Source: Balamuthia mandrillaris
Taxonomy: Eukaryota; Discosea; Longamoebia; Balamuthiidae
DNA: 57,026 nucleotides
Reading direction: 5' to 3'
Assembly (NCBI GenBank): GCA_031835245.1
Contig: JAVKOQ010000329.1
Span: forward strand, 1-57,026
The position numbers and the translations under genes were made by a program. Every line of letters starts with the position of its first letter. Position 1 is the stretch's first letter. Below are positions 23,266-33,818 of the stretch, one piece after another. Under the pieces are notes generated by a model. The model saw nothing but the letters and a program-made list of their open reading frames with translations. It did no database searches and was not told where the DNA came from.

Positions 23266-25835
23266 TCACAGGCTTTGTTCTTCATCGCCCTCCTCCTCCG
23301 CACTACTCGTGGTGGTGGTGGTCGGAGAACCGGCGATGCTCTGAGGAGTTTGCACGTTGTGACCCGGCACCTTTTTCAGGCTGCTGTTGCTTGCTTGCTG
23401 GTCTTCTGAAGAATTGGAAGGCCGGCTGGCAGAGGAGGCAAAGCGCTGGTGTTTGACAAGGTACCACAGCGCTCTGTAGACCTCAGCGGAGGTGCCAAAG
23501 ATAAGAAACACGAAGAAGCCTTGTCCCACCTCGCAAAACGTCGATACCATCCACAGCGGATAGCTTACTTGTGACTCCAACTCGCAGATCTCTTCTGGAG
23601 GTGCGCCCACCGCTTTTTTGATGTTTGCTTCAGCTTTGCATGCCAACAAGAGGACAAGAGAAGGAGAAGGTTTGGAAACAAAAAAACCAAGATGGAGAGA
23701 GGAAGAAACCTTCGCCGGCTGCCTGGTTAAATGTACACTTGAGAAAGGAGGAGTACTCTGAGTACTGCTCTTCTTTGGCTGCATGGAAGTTTATTTGGAA
23801 GGACAGAACGAAGCTTTTGTACCACACGGACGGACAGCGCAATGGTGAGTCTTATCTTTAAACAGGTGGAGGAGAGAACTTACGAGTAAATGATTATGTA
23901 CAACAACAGGAACGCCATCAACCTCCATTGAGATATGAAGAACTTCAACCCTTGGTTCGATTTCTGTTTTGAAAGAAGGTTAGTTGTTGAGCTCTCGATA
24001 ACCTCTTCTCCTTTCTTCAACTAGACCAACAAGCGCCAAATACAAACCCTATACCCAACAACGATAACAAAGGTCAGCAACACGGTGCAGATGCACACTA
24101 ACACCAATATGGGAATGGTGAACAGCGCTAGATTCCATAGGTTAGCTTCCGCTTGCTCATCACGTTGGTGTTCTGGTCCTTGTGGAGTTGGCTCGAAGTT
24201 CAACTCCTCCGAACTATGTATAGTACACCTGTTTTGTGTTTTGTGTTTTTTCCTGTATTACTCACCACAGCAACAAACAGAAAGACACGAAACAAAGGTT
24301 TACCAGAGCTCATGGCCGTAACCAAGATGTTCAGTGGCAAGAGCTATGACCAAAGGAATCAATGGAAGGCCCCAACAGCACCCATGTAATAATGACATCA
24401 ACGGATACTTGATGTTCCTTCCAAAGGCGTCGGTGTTGATAACCACCGAAAAAAATAACTGGGCCGAAATGACGGCCCACCAGCCGGCTCCTGCTAACGT
24501 GAAATACACAAACAACATTCCTGTTGACGACAGTAGTTGTTAAAACGAAGGCACGAAGGAGAGTAGAAGAAGAAGAAGAGAAAAGCTGACAACACGAACA
24601 TAAACGAGAATGAAACACAAACCCTGAATGGTACACCAAGGGTCACCCCATTGGTTTGGCTCTCCATCGTCTCCGCACCACACATCGTAATGGCCAACCA
24701 TACTCCCCAAACAAAACGCAAAGCTGCGGCCCAACAACGCAGAAAAGAAGAACAACGGAAGAAAAGCGGGATAGCTCCACTTAGCCGGTGTCACAACGTA
24801 ACTGCCGATCAGCACCAATAAACAGACGAAAGATATCCATCCCATGACCGTAGTCATAGTTGTGAGCGAGTCGTACTGTTGGTCGGTAACTAATGGTTGG
24901 GGACAGTCATACGTGCAGAAATTACCCTCCACTTGATGGAATCCTTCTGGGCATCGGTAGTTCATCGCTGTTATTTTCTCAATCAGCAACTGTGTGGAGA
25001 TGACGACAGGAAGAAGCAGAACAAGCGGAAGAGGAAGAACAATGGAAAGAATAACGGCGATGACGTACATCCGTTCTTGTTGCCTTGCGAGCAGGTCAAC
25101 GTGGCGTTAAAGAATGTTTGGCCACCATCCGCTGTAATGGGGATGGTATAGTTGGGACCTTCAGGCATGATGTTGTACTTGGGAAATCCATGACCTTGGG
25201 GATAGAAGGGAGCTTCGCAGGCGGTCACCTCCTCTGCATCCAAACCCGTATCAGCCAAAGACGCCAAGCAGGACGACCGAAAAACCTCGCAAACGGAATG
25301 GCACAGAAATACTCCAACCGGTACTGTTGCAGGAACAAACTCGTTGACTCGATGTTCCTCTGGAACAACCACTCCGTCACAACGGCTGTTATTGCGTGTT
25401 GTTCATGAAGCAATGAGTCGAACCGTAAGATAGCAGCAGGAACGATAAGTTTACCGAAAGTAATTGGGACAGGCATAGCGAAGATAGTTAAACGAGCACT
25501 GAGGGTCCCTAGAAGAAAAGAAAAGAGCTCCAGAACTGAAAAGTTTGAAGAAGGGAAAGCAAGTCAGTATTTTAAAATAGAGGAAAGGGCTAGCTAAAAA
25601 CTTGCGTTAACAAGGCAACTCGAGAAGAAGTATAAACGTCCGCGTATATCCATTCATAGTCTAAAAACTCTGTGCAACCATTCAACTCCTCTGCAGAGAA
25701 CGCAGATATATGAACACATGTGGCGTTGGCATTCTGTGGGTCGCTTACTCCTGCTGGAATTTGGGCTGTACACTCTGACGCTAAGGAGAACAATGCCCAG
25801 AGAAGACAAACCAGCGCTCTTGCCTGCGACTTCAT
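23266..25835 (-). CDS. Frizzled/Smoothened-like seven-helix receptor
   Basis: A plasma-membrane receptor of the Frizzled/Smoothened-like (fsl) type known from amoebozoans. Start ATG 25835: signal peptide MKSQARALVCLLWALFSLA, then a cysteine-rich extracellular domain over three exons (CVHISAFSAEELNGC; CSFNYLRYACPNYF; CDGVVVPEEHRVNE to VGVFLCHSVCEVFRSSC). The linker EGFHQVEGNFCTYDCPQPL leads to TM1 (GWISFVCLLVLIGSYVV). TM2 is FLPLFFFSALLGRSFAF, TM3 FTLAGAGWWAVISAQLFF, TM4 LHGCCWGLPLIPLVIALA and TM5 ILVLVCICTVLLTFVIVV. TM6 is split by an intron, and TM7 is GQGFFVFLIFGTSAEVYRAL. The C-tail is Ser/Thr-rich and ends DEEQSL. The KTxxxW motif that animal Frizzleds use to bind Dishevelled is not seen after TM7 (WYLVKHQRF instead). 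Ligand unknown. Confidence 0.88.
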
Positions 25836-26106
25836 GCTTTTTTCTATACTGTACTGTTTTTTCTTTGGCTGCAGCTCTGGCAACCTTATGATAACTGAAA
25901 AGAAAAGACATCCATCACCAAGTGCCGTTTACAAGCCCAAAATCTTTGTTTGCTGCTAATGAAGTAAACTTATTGCATATGATTGACCAATGAGGATCCT
26001 CCTTCCTTAACAAATGCACTATTCTATGTTCATGAACAATTAAGAGTGCAGGTGACGGTCGCGTAGGAGACCTCTTCCTCCCTTTTGCGGCTATTATCTA
26101 TAACTC

Positions 26107-27040
26107 TCAAAACTCATCGGCTGATACGGTGAAATGAACAGCTTGAGTGGTGTCGCTGTTATGAAGGAAGCGATAGTTGTACTCGTTGCGCAAAAAATCA
26201 TAGACCATCAGCTGGTGATTTTGTGCCCATGCTGTCTCCTCCCGCTTTGTCTTCCCAACTTGACTTTCCTGAGTGGTGAATATCCGCCTGTTTTTGAAGT
26301 GCAGAGAGATGTCGGTAAGGTGATAAGGAATGGGAAGAAGGAGGAGGCGGTTACCATCCAACATGGCTGTCGCCACGACTCTCGTCCACCACGCTCGAAG
26401 GAGGCTTAGCGCCCATCGCCTCTACCACCTCTTCTAGCGTATCTTGTGCAATGTTACCCTGATTATTTTGCCGTTGCGTGGGTTAATAGCGGTTTTCCTA
26501 ACGGGAAGAGAGAAAGAGAGAGAGAACCATCACTTCGATGACAATAGGAGAGAACGGACAGGGCTGAACGGATATGTGAACCACTGGAGCGGGTGCATTT
26601 CTAAGAGCAAGCAGGTGTGCTCTCCCAAAGGAGGAAATGTAATCGTAACCCTTTCGTGATAGTATGTCGAGTGTCTGCAATCGCTTTGTCTGTTGTGCAG
26701 TGTAAGTTAGAAGACTTTAACTCAGAACACGTACAGTAACATGTATTCAGAAAGCCTACCCAAAGATAGTTTTCGTTCAAGCGGGCTAGCTTCTCCCCTA
26801 CAGAATAACGCCTGTCTCGATTAAACTGGATGACCCTTTAAATGTATAACGACATAGTCAGTAAGTAAGCCGCTTATGTTCGAATAACAAAAGTAACCAC
26901 AAACCATGACAAATGATGATTGTCGCTGTCTACAACCTCCATTTCCTTGTGTATCTCATCATGGAACCTATCATGGATTCTATCAAACACTGACCTCGAC
27001 GCTCGACCCTAGTTTCACATATGTAAGAAAACAGCGAGAG

Positions 27041-27082
<42 letters not shown>

Positions 27083-27947
27083 CCTGTAGCTCAAGCATGA
27101 GATTTCCTTTGTTCCTGTACAAGTCAGCAACCAGACAATTCTGGTATACAATGTTGGGCGAATGGCCTTCCTTGACTTTAGCTATAAACAAATGGGAGCG
27201 GCCCCATGGCACTGCATAGCGATACCCTCCACTCACTGTTGTAAATAGCACAAATATAAGGCAGATTAGAATAAGCGGTCTTATGACATTGCAACATAGA
27301 TACGCACTCAGTTTGTCAAATACTGCCAAAAGGTATCGCAGCCTTCTTCTACGCTCTGTCTTCTCCTTTCTGAGCCCTTGTTCTATGGGAGGTATTGGCA
27401 GCAACCTTTTTAACATAACCATTATAATTGCAAACAGGAGACATTAAAGAGACTGTACATACCAACACAACAAAGAGTCATCCGCATCTATCTCTTTGGT
27501 TGCGCGTACAAAGGCCTTAACGCGAAGTAAGGATGTGGTGACTGACTTGGGAATATCGCCCTGAATAGAATGAAGAGATATCAGCTACTTCAATTGATAT
27601 TGTAAAACAAAGAAGTAAGAAGAGAACGTGTGTACTTTGAGCTCCATATGCCAACGAGGACGATAGCTTTGGAAGCGCTCGTAACAGGGATCTACAAGCG
27701 CATGAAGGCTACGCGTTCCGTTTGCGTTGGGTGTTGCCAGACCACGAGAACTAGGTTTATGGTAGAACACCCAAGTGTTATCAAACTTGGTGACGAATTT
27801 AAACCCGTAGGTAGAGAATCTGTCGAACAACCGCAACATGTAATTCTCTAGACGGTTCCTTTGTAATCTCAACTCTTGGTCCTCGAACATGTCTTTTCCT
27901 CTTTTGCCCAATCCTTTCATTATCCGTATGTGGTTGTGAGGTTTTGC

Positions 27948-27992
<45 letters not shown>

Positions 27993-29897
27993 CTGGTATT
28001 CTATAGGCCCAACACAAGAAAGTCCCATCGTTATCCTCAACTCTCTCTAAGCTTTCAAAGGCTTCTGTTAGAAGAGCAACATGTTCATCTGGCATATTTG
28101 CCTGTGGATAAGGATTGAAGATTGAAACGTGTAGAAAGGAAAATAAGAACAAGGAAGGAAACAAACGTGAAGGACGATAGTGAACACGTACATAGATAAA
28201 AAGTTCCCAATACTTGTTCCCAACTGTCTCAATGAAGAAGTAATGAGGACCAAATGTTTGATTTTTTTCATGAGCAAGGCGTTCCGTGAAGTGTGCTCCT
28301 GCTTCTGTCTTCAGTTGGTGATTGTCCAATGTTATCTGGGTGACATTACTTTGTTTGTCTTTTCTCTTTTCTGTGGTTGGGTGAATGGAAGTTGATGGTG
28401 AGGTTTCAACATTCTGCTCTGAGGCTTGCTTAGCACCCTGGTCTTCTCCTGCATTAACTGAAGTATTTGGCTTCGTGCTCTTTGCTTTCTTCCTTGTAGG
28501 CTCTCTCTTCATTTTCTTGTTATTCTCGCTCTTGTGGTTAACTTTTCCTTTGTTCTGCTTTTCATAGCTCTCAGGATCGCTAGAAGAACAAGAAGAGGGA
28601 GCTTTCTCCTTCTCTTTCTCCTTTTGTTTATCCTTGACGTTCTCCTTGGCCTCCTTCTCCTTCTCCTTTCCTTTGTCTTTTTGTTTTTTTTGATGCCTCT
28701 CCTTTTCCTTATGCTTGTCCTTCTGTTTTTTCTTCTTCGGTGCGAGTCCAAAGTTGCTAGTTCTGCCTACGTGTTCGTTTTGGTTGTTGTGGTTCGCTTC
28801 AGGAGAGAGAACGGGAGAGGAAGCAGGGCTTTCTCGCTGTATTTTGCTTGGTTCAATAAGGGATTGCAGGCTGACGGCACGTTGAAGGCGTTCCTGAAGA
28901 TTGTCCTTGACATCTTGGATGTCCTTCGTTATTCGCATGGGGTCGATCAACACGCTGGATCCTTTTTGAATGATGCTAACTCCTTTCTCTGGATATCTCA
29001 CCAGTCCCGTTGGCCTCCTCACTCTCAATTCGTTTCGGGAAGAGCGTCCTTGCGGTGTAGCAGTGGTGGTTATTGGCTCAAACCGGCCTTGATGCCACAC
29101 GTGTTTGCTCTTTCGGAAGTGGTCGTTGAGGAATAAGGCATTGCTGGAGACCAAGTCAGGAAGGGCCTTGCCTGCCAATACTTCCTTGCTCTGTGTGGCA
29201 GAGTACTTCCATTTGGAGTCCTCACAGAGCAGCCTCCAACCCACTGCGGCTAACGCATCAAATATTTGCACAAGGCACTGCCGAAAGCGATCTCGCAGCA
29301 ACTCACTGTGTTCTTCCGTTCGTATAAGCTTGCTATGCGACAGCTTGGGAAGCGGCACTTTAAACACCCTAACAAACAAAAGAAAACGTCGTTATTGGCA
29401 GCAGCCACATAAAACGAGAAGGAGAGGTCGGATACCATGTACAGTATTGGCTGCCTTGCACGATTCGGTCTTTGACAGGAACAGGCAGGCTCAACTTCTC
29501 GCATATGTACAGCATTGCAATGTCATCCAGGTAGCCCTGCACTTTTATCACAAACGAGTCTGTGGTATCCGGATCCACCAGAATGTACTTGCTCGAGTTG
29601 TGGAAACGATCCCAAGGTGGATGTTGACCCTTGGATAGAGGAGGGTTTGGCACTATTTAGACTTTGAAGTCGATGGGAGGACCGGATGGAGAATGTAGAG
29701 GAGGAAAATAACCTTCGACAAGTAATGTACCTCGTACTTTAGACGAAGTTCTCCCAACTTGCCTGATGCCTTCTTGCCGTCATGCGGCTGCAGGGCCACC
29801 CATTGTTCCACTCGCTCATTCTTGCCCTCTTGAAAAGAAAGCGTGACCGTGCCCAGTCGTTGTTTGTCTGTATGTATAACCATCGGCAATTGAAGGG

Positions 29898-29928
<31 letters not shown>

Positions 29929-30213
29929 TATGAGCGAGTGAGTATAAGATAGGAGGAGAGGAGACAGAAATGGGGCACCTAAAAGCGATGTTTTTCCTCT
30001 TCCTCGGAGGTCAACTATGAGGGTGGAAGGCGCAGAAAAGATCCAACCGGTGAACACGTTCTTCCAGTGGGGCGTTGGTGTGTTCTTCGCTGTCTTTGTC
30101 TTGTGCTTGCCATGCGGCAAAAACCCTTCATGATAAAGCTTGACATAGAGGTCCGGACCTATCATTTTGTTTCTTGTCAGCGAACAGAAGAGAATGGAGA
30201 GTGAAACAAAGAG

Positions 30214-30261
<48 letters not shown>

Positions 30262-30513
30262 GCAGGACGAGAAAGCAGTACAATGACGACTGTCGCCGAG
30301 CCCTTGAAGCTTCCTAGCGCCAATGACCTGCACAGTAAGGATGCCCTTGACGTCGGAGCAAGGCGGGTTCGGCGCGGCTTCCCAGCTCCCTAACTTCATC
30401 TCCCGCTGTGCGCCAGCGCTGTGCCCACCCAAGCGAGGCCACGGAGGAATGTCTCGTTCTGTTTGTGTTGCAAGTGGTTGGCAGAGAGAAAGACAGTTTT
30501 CTGTGCGATCCAT
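26107..30513 (-). CDS. C2-domain protein with four copies of an unrecognised repeat
   Basis: The ATG at 30513 is the first in frame; M39 (30399) is an alternative. The C2 domain comes first (GILTVQVIGARKLQGLGD, DLYVKLYHEGFLPHGK, TPTPHWKNVFTGW, LGTVTLSFQEGKNERVE), a fold that usually binds lipids, often with calcium. Four related segments follow: LVQIFDALAAVGWRLLCED, YMLRLFDRFSTYGFKFVTK, YLLAVFDKLMSGGYRYAV and RLQTLDILSRKGYDYISS. Each is an amphipathic helix, then G-aromatic-basic-aromatic, then strands. Copies 1 and 2 are separated by a Lys/Glu-rich linker of about 200 residues (28400-28760). The C-terminus is LRNEYNYRFLHNSDTTQAV to SADEF. Roughly 1,050 residues over about 14 exons. I know no family with this layout. 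Its promoter probably lies in the 165-base divergent spacer shared with the next gene. Confidence 0.68.
27044..27079. repeat. (GA)n microsatellite in C2-gene intron
   Basis: In gene sense the intron starts GTATTCTCTCTC, so the (CT)n run lies directly after the donor. Confidence 0.9.
27954..27989. repeat. (GA)n microsatellite in C2-gene intron
   Basis: In gene sense the intron starts GTACTCTCTCTC; the run follows the donor at once. Confidence 0.9.
30219..30258. repeat. (GA)n microsatellite in C2-gene intron
   Basis: About 20 GA units, (CT)n in gene sense, between the exon ending RKLQGLGD and the exon with PDLYVKLYHEG. Confidence 0.9.
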
Positions 30514-30528
30514 TCATCATTGCAGAGG

Positions 30529-30536
30529 TGACGTCA
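30529..30536. promoter_or_regulatory. CRE-type palindrome TGACGTCA in a divergent promoter
   Basis: A perfect 8-base palindrome in the 165-base head-to-head gap between the C2 gene (-, start 30513) and the glutaredoxin-like gene (+, start 30679). TGACGTCA is the classic bZIP (CREB/ATF) site. Use here is inferred. Confidence 0.4.
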
Positions 30537-30678
30537 GAAGAGGAGACCACCGTCAATTGCTCCTAATGGTAAAGTCTTTGCAGGTGACTCTTGCTCGGGT
30601 GCTCTGCTTTTTTTGTTGTTGTTGTTGGAATAAAATAACGAGAACGAAAAACCACGAAAGGATAGGATAGGTGTGAGG

Positions 30679-31176
30679 ATGGTGCTTCTTATATCTCCGC
30701 TGCGAAACGGGGGGATTGCTGCCCTTCTTTTGGTAGCCCTTTCTGCAATTGTGGAGTATCACGCGGGGCTTGCTCACGATTGGGGGGAGGGCGACGCGGC
30801 CCTGCTTGTCTACTACTATCCTCCCTCAGCGGCAGAAGATAACCCAGAAGATGAAGACCAAGAGGCAGCGCTGGAGAGGGTGTTGCAGCTGCTGAAACGG
30901 TACAACAAGAAAGTGGAGGTGCAGGAGGTCAGCCCCTCTGCCTTGCGGGGTGGGGCCTTGCCCTTTCGCAGCGGCGTGTGGACGGTGCCGCAGGTCTTCC
31001 TGCATGGGGTCTACATCGGCGGCGTCGAGGAGTTTGAGGAATGGGAGGGGCAGGGTCTCCTGCGGACCATCCTGGAGGGGGACGATCACGAGCTGGCTGC
31101 CTCATTGTTGGCGGAAGGCAGCGGCGCCACCCACCACCTGCTCATGGCCCATCATCCGCATGATGATGAGCTGTGA
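30679..31176 (+). CDS. Secretory glutaredoxin-like protein without cysteines, C-terminal DDEL
   Basis: A single uninterrupted exon of 165 codons, unusual here. The N-terminus (NGGIAALLLVALSAIVEYHA) is a signal peptide or anchor. ALLVYYYPP is the first strand of a thioredoxin-like fold, at the place where glutaredoxins carry CxxC/S, but no cysteine is present anywhere in the protein. An acidic insert follows, then helix EAALERVLQLLKRYNKKVEV, then the glutaredoxin hallmark region GVWTVPQVFLHGVYIGG with its cis-Pro loop and glycine pair, then GQGLLRTIL. The last four residues, DDEL, fit a KDEL-type ER-retention signal. Taken together: an ER-lumen thioredoxin-fold protein that cannot do thiol chemistry itself. 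Function unknown; perhaps binding or chaperone-like. Start chosen as the first ATG before the hydrophobic stretch. Confidence 0.72.
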   Translation: MVLLISPLRNGGIAALLLVALSAIVEYHAGLAHDWGEGDAALLVYYYPPSAAEDNPEDEDQEAALERVLQLLKRYNKKVEVQEVSPSALRGGALPFRSGVWTVPQVFLHGVYIGGVEEFEEWEGQGLLRTILEGDDHELAASLLAEGSGATHHLLMAHHPHDDEL

Positions 31177-31188
31177 TTTGAATTAGAA

Positions 31189-31231
31189 CTTAGGGTTAGG
31201 GTTAGCCCTACACCTTAGGTTAGGGTTAGTG
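31189..31231. repeat. Interstitial telomere-like repeats (TTAGGG)
   Basis: Tandem TTAGGGTTAGGGTTAG, a short spacer containing CCCTA, then TTAGGTTAGGGTTAG. It sits 13 bases after the stop of the glutaredoxin-like gene and 37 bases before the TerD start codon, so it is also the proximal promoter or leader of the TerD gene. Confidence 0.8.
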
Positions 31232-31267
31232 TCGGCAAAATATTTTCGGGTAGGGTAACGTTACCGG

Positions 31268-32583
31268 ATGGCAGGGAGCACGGCTGCAGCTTCTCCTACC
31301 TTGAAAGAAGGAGAGTCGTTATGGATGGACCAAAGGCAGAGCCCAAGGCTGCGCATGGGACTTGGTTGGGACTCTGCTGTCCTATCACCACCACCATCGG
31401 GTGAGCAACCAGACCAGAGCCAAAAGGAGGAAGAGTTTGACTTGGATGCCTCGTGTGTCGCTTTTGATGAAAACGGCAAATGGGTGGACGCCGTTTACTT
31501 TGGAAAGCTGAAAAGTGAAGGTGGCGGCATGAGGCACAGCGGCGATAATACCACCGGCGAAGGAGAGGGAGAGGACGAGAACATTTACATTGACTTTGCC
31601 AAACTTAGTCCAAAGATCAAAGCGCTCGTCTTCACCGTTACCTCTTACTCTGGCCAAAACTTTGCTGCTGGTTCGCGTCCATTTATTCTTTTCGCTCTTC
31701 TTCTTCTTCTTCTTCTTCTTCTTCTTCTTCTTGTTCTTCTTCTTCTTCTTCTTGTTCTTCTTGTTCTTCTTCTTCTTCTTCTCCTTGTTCTTCTTCTTCC
31801 TCCTCTTGTCCATTTCTTCTGCTCTTCTTGCTGCTTTCTGCTCTTTTTGTTCTCCACCGCCCTAGTGACCGCTGCTGACTTGTTGTTATTTTGTTTTACA
31901 AAAACACAAATAGTTGAAACAGCGGAAGCGCGTCTAGTAGACATTACCACAGGGAATACTCTCGCCCACTTCTTTCTCGGTTGTAAGGTTTTATGCCTCT
32001 GCTTTTCTCTCTCATATCCCATCTTTCATTGTAACATTTCTCAAACACCTCTCTCTGTCTCTCACGTTTAAAAAGGGAACAAACGCAACAGCGTTAATCA
32101 TGTGCAAGCTCGTGAGGAAGAAGGGAGCACCAATGGAATGGAAGTTCACGGCAATAGGCAAAGCCACCAACGGGAGGAGCTGGGGAGAGCTGCTGCCCCA
32201 CATGAAGGCCGAGCTCAAGAACGATCTTGGCATCCGGCCCAAGTTCATCGACATGAGCGAGAAGATACTCATACTGAGAAAAGGAGGAGGCAACCAGCTG
32301 CAAGCGTGGGACCTGGAGGCCACTGTAGGAAGACGAGTTTCGAACATGATAATGGGTTTGGGATGGGACGTCATCGACGGCGCGGTAGTAGACTTGGATG
32401 CCTCTTGCTGCGTGTTTGACTCGCGGGCTCATTTGTTGGAAACCGTTTACTTTGGGCGACAGCAAAGCTCCAATCACAGCATTCGTCATACTGGCGACAA
32501 TCTTACTGGTGAAGGTACTCTTTCTATTCTTCGCGCTCTGCTATCATCTCTCTTCTCGTTGTTTTCCATGTTCTCTTTTCTGT

Positions 32584-32623
<40 letters not shown>

Positions 32624-33167
32624 GTAGTTTCATGCAGGCGATGGCGACGACGAACAAATACTAGTGAATCTACAAGACATTCCCCAAAGAGCGAAAGCGT
32701 TGGTATTCGTGGTGACGAGCTATCGCGGTGATCCATTCCATAAAGTCGAAACAGCATATGTGCGGATGGTGGAGGAAAGCTCTGGCAAGGAATTGGTCCG
32801 CTTTGAATTAGGAGGAGAAGGCAACTCTACTGCCCTCATCATGTGTATTTTAGTTAAACAGGGTACGTTAACCCTTCCAAGTCTCTCTTCTATTTTCTCT
32901 TTTGGTTTTCTCGTAACATAAAATACATCTGTAGGAAGAAGATGGATGATAGCAGGAGTAGGGTCAGGCTGCAGGGGACGCATCTACTCGGACGTAGTAC
33001 CAGACATGCAAAGAGAGCTGAAGAAGCTGTTGAACGCAACGCTATCCTCATCATCAGGTGGTTCTGACCCGTATCAATCGAACAATCGCGGGGAGGGGCT
33101 TTTTGGCCGCCCATGGTTGCTCATGCTGCTGTTTTTGGTGGCGGTGGTGGCTTGGCTCTTCCGGTGA
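31268..33167 (+). CDS. Tandem TerD-domain protein with C-terminal membrane anchor
   Basis: Two TerD domains (tellurium-resistance family, calcium-binding in bacteria; Dictyostelium CABP1 is a eukaryotic member). Repeat 1: LGWDSAVL, FDLDASCVAFDENGKWVDAV, MRHSGDNTTGEGEGEDE, IKALVFTVTSYSGQNF, TNATALIMCKLVRK. Repeat 2: MGLGWDVIDGAVVDLDASC, SIRHTGDNLTGEG, DGDDEQILVNL, ALVFVVTSYRGDPFHKVETA, STALIMCILVKQG. The DLDAS and GDN(L/T)TGEG acidic motifs that bind calcium in this family are intact in both copies. The protein ends in a hydrophobic stretch (WLLMLLFLVAVVAWLF) two residues from the stop, so it is probably tail-anchored, domains facing the cytosol. About 5 introns, two with long CT/TTC tracts. 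Roughly 460 residues. Confidence 0.9.
31689..31803. repeat. (TTC)n/TTG microsatellite in TerD intron
   Basis: Long TTC run with scattered TTG and TCC units, pyrimidine-rich on the sense strand, inside the intron after QNFAAG. Confidence 0.9.
32587..32621. repeat. (CT)n microsatellite in TerD intron
   Basis: About 17 CT units, sense strand, in the intron after NLTGEG. Confidence 0.9.
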
Positions 33168-33818
33168 ACAACGTTTTCAACCTGTGCTTTTGCTTCTTTT
33201 TTTTTTTGTTTCTTGGATTTCGCTTTGCGTGTCGCACGCACAAAATACAAGGACAGCTGGAGAGAGGCAGGAGAGAGGACATGAGAGCAGATAGGCGCCA
33301 GGCCGAGGGAGAGGACATGGGCAAGGACATGAGCCAAGAGAGGAGATGAGGCTAAGGCGAGGAGAGAGGAGAGGAGATAAGGAGGACGTCAGCTTGAGGC
33401 TGCGGCGAAAAAACCCCAAGGCAAAACGGGAGCAGGAGGGACCTCAGCCGAACCCCCTAAAAAATCCCGAAAAGAAGAGGAGAAAAGAAAACGAAAAGCT
33501 GAAAAGGGTGAAGCGCAACCCAAACGACCCACCCAACGGAGAACTGGCGGACTTGTAGTGTAATTGAGCCTGCCCTATCATCATACCTCAGCAACAGCAG
33601 CAGCAGATTTGTTCTGGGCCAACCTCTACCTTTTGCCCTTTCCTTTCCTTGCCTTACCTTTGGCTTCTATAGGAAGCCAGTGTGGAGAAGAGAGAGGACA
33701 TTCTCTTTCTTTCTTTCTTTTCTTTTCTTTTTTTTGTCTTCTTTTGTGCTCTCTGCCAGATTACAAGGAAGGAGGTTTGAGTTGAAGGGAGATTTGGGGG
33801 AGGAGGGGCATCAATGGC
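33168..33818. other. Spacer between the TerD gene and the next gene
   Basis: Starts T-rich (TerD 3' UTR), then purine-rich gaggagagg blocks. A plus-strand frame at 33346-33558 is Lys/Arg/Asn/Pro-rich with no domain; it is probably a by-product of the purine-rich sequence. Promoter of the gene at 33819 expected near 33700-33818. Confidence 0.45.

Noticed and set aside
28534-29136. Plus-strand 200-codon hydrophobic frame resembling a membrane protein
   Set aside because: Antisense of the Lys/Glu-rich linker of the C2 gene; hydrophobicity comes from the complement of AAG/GAG codons.
31385-32022. Minus-strand Lys/Arg-rich frames
   Set aside because: Antisense of the (TTC)n intron and of the TerD exons.
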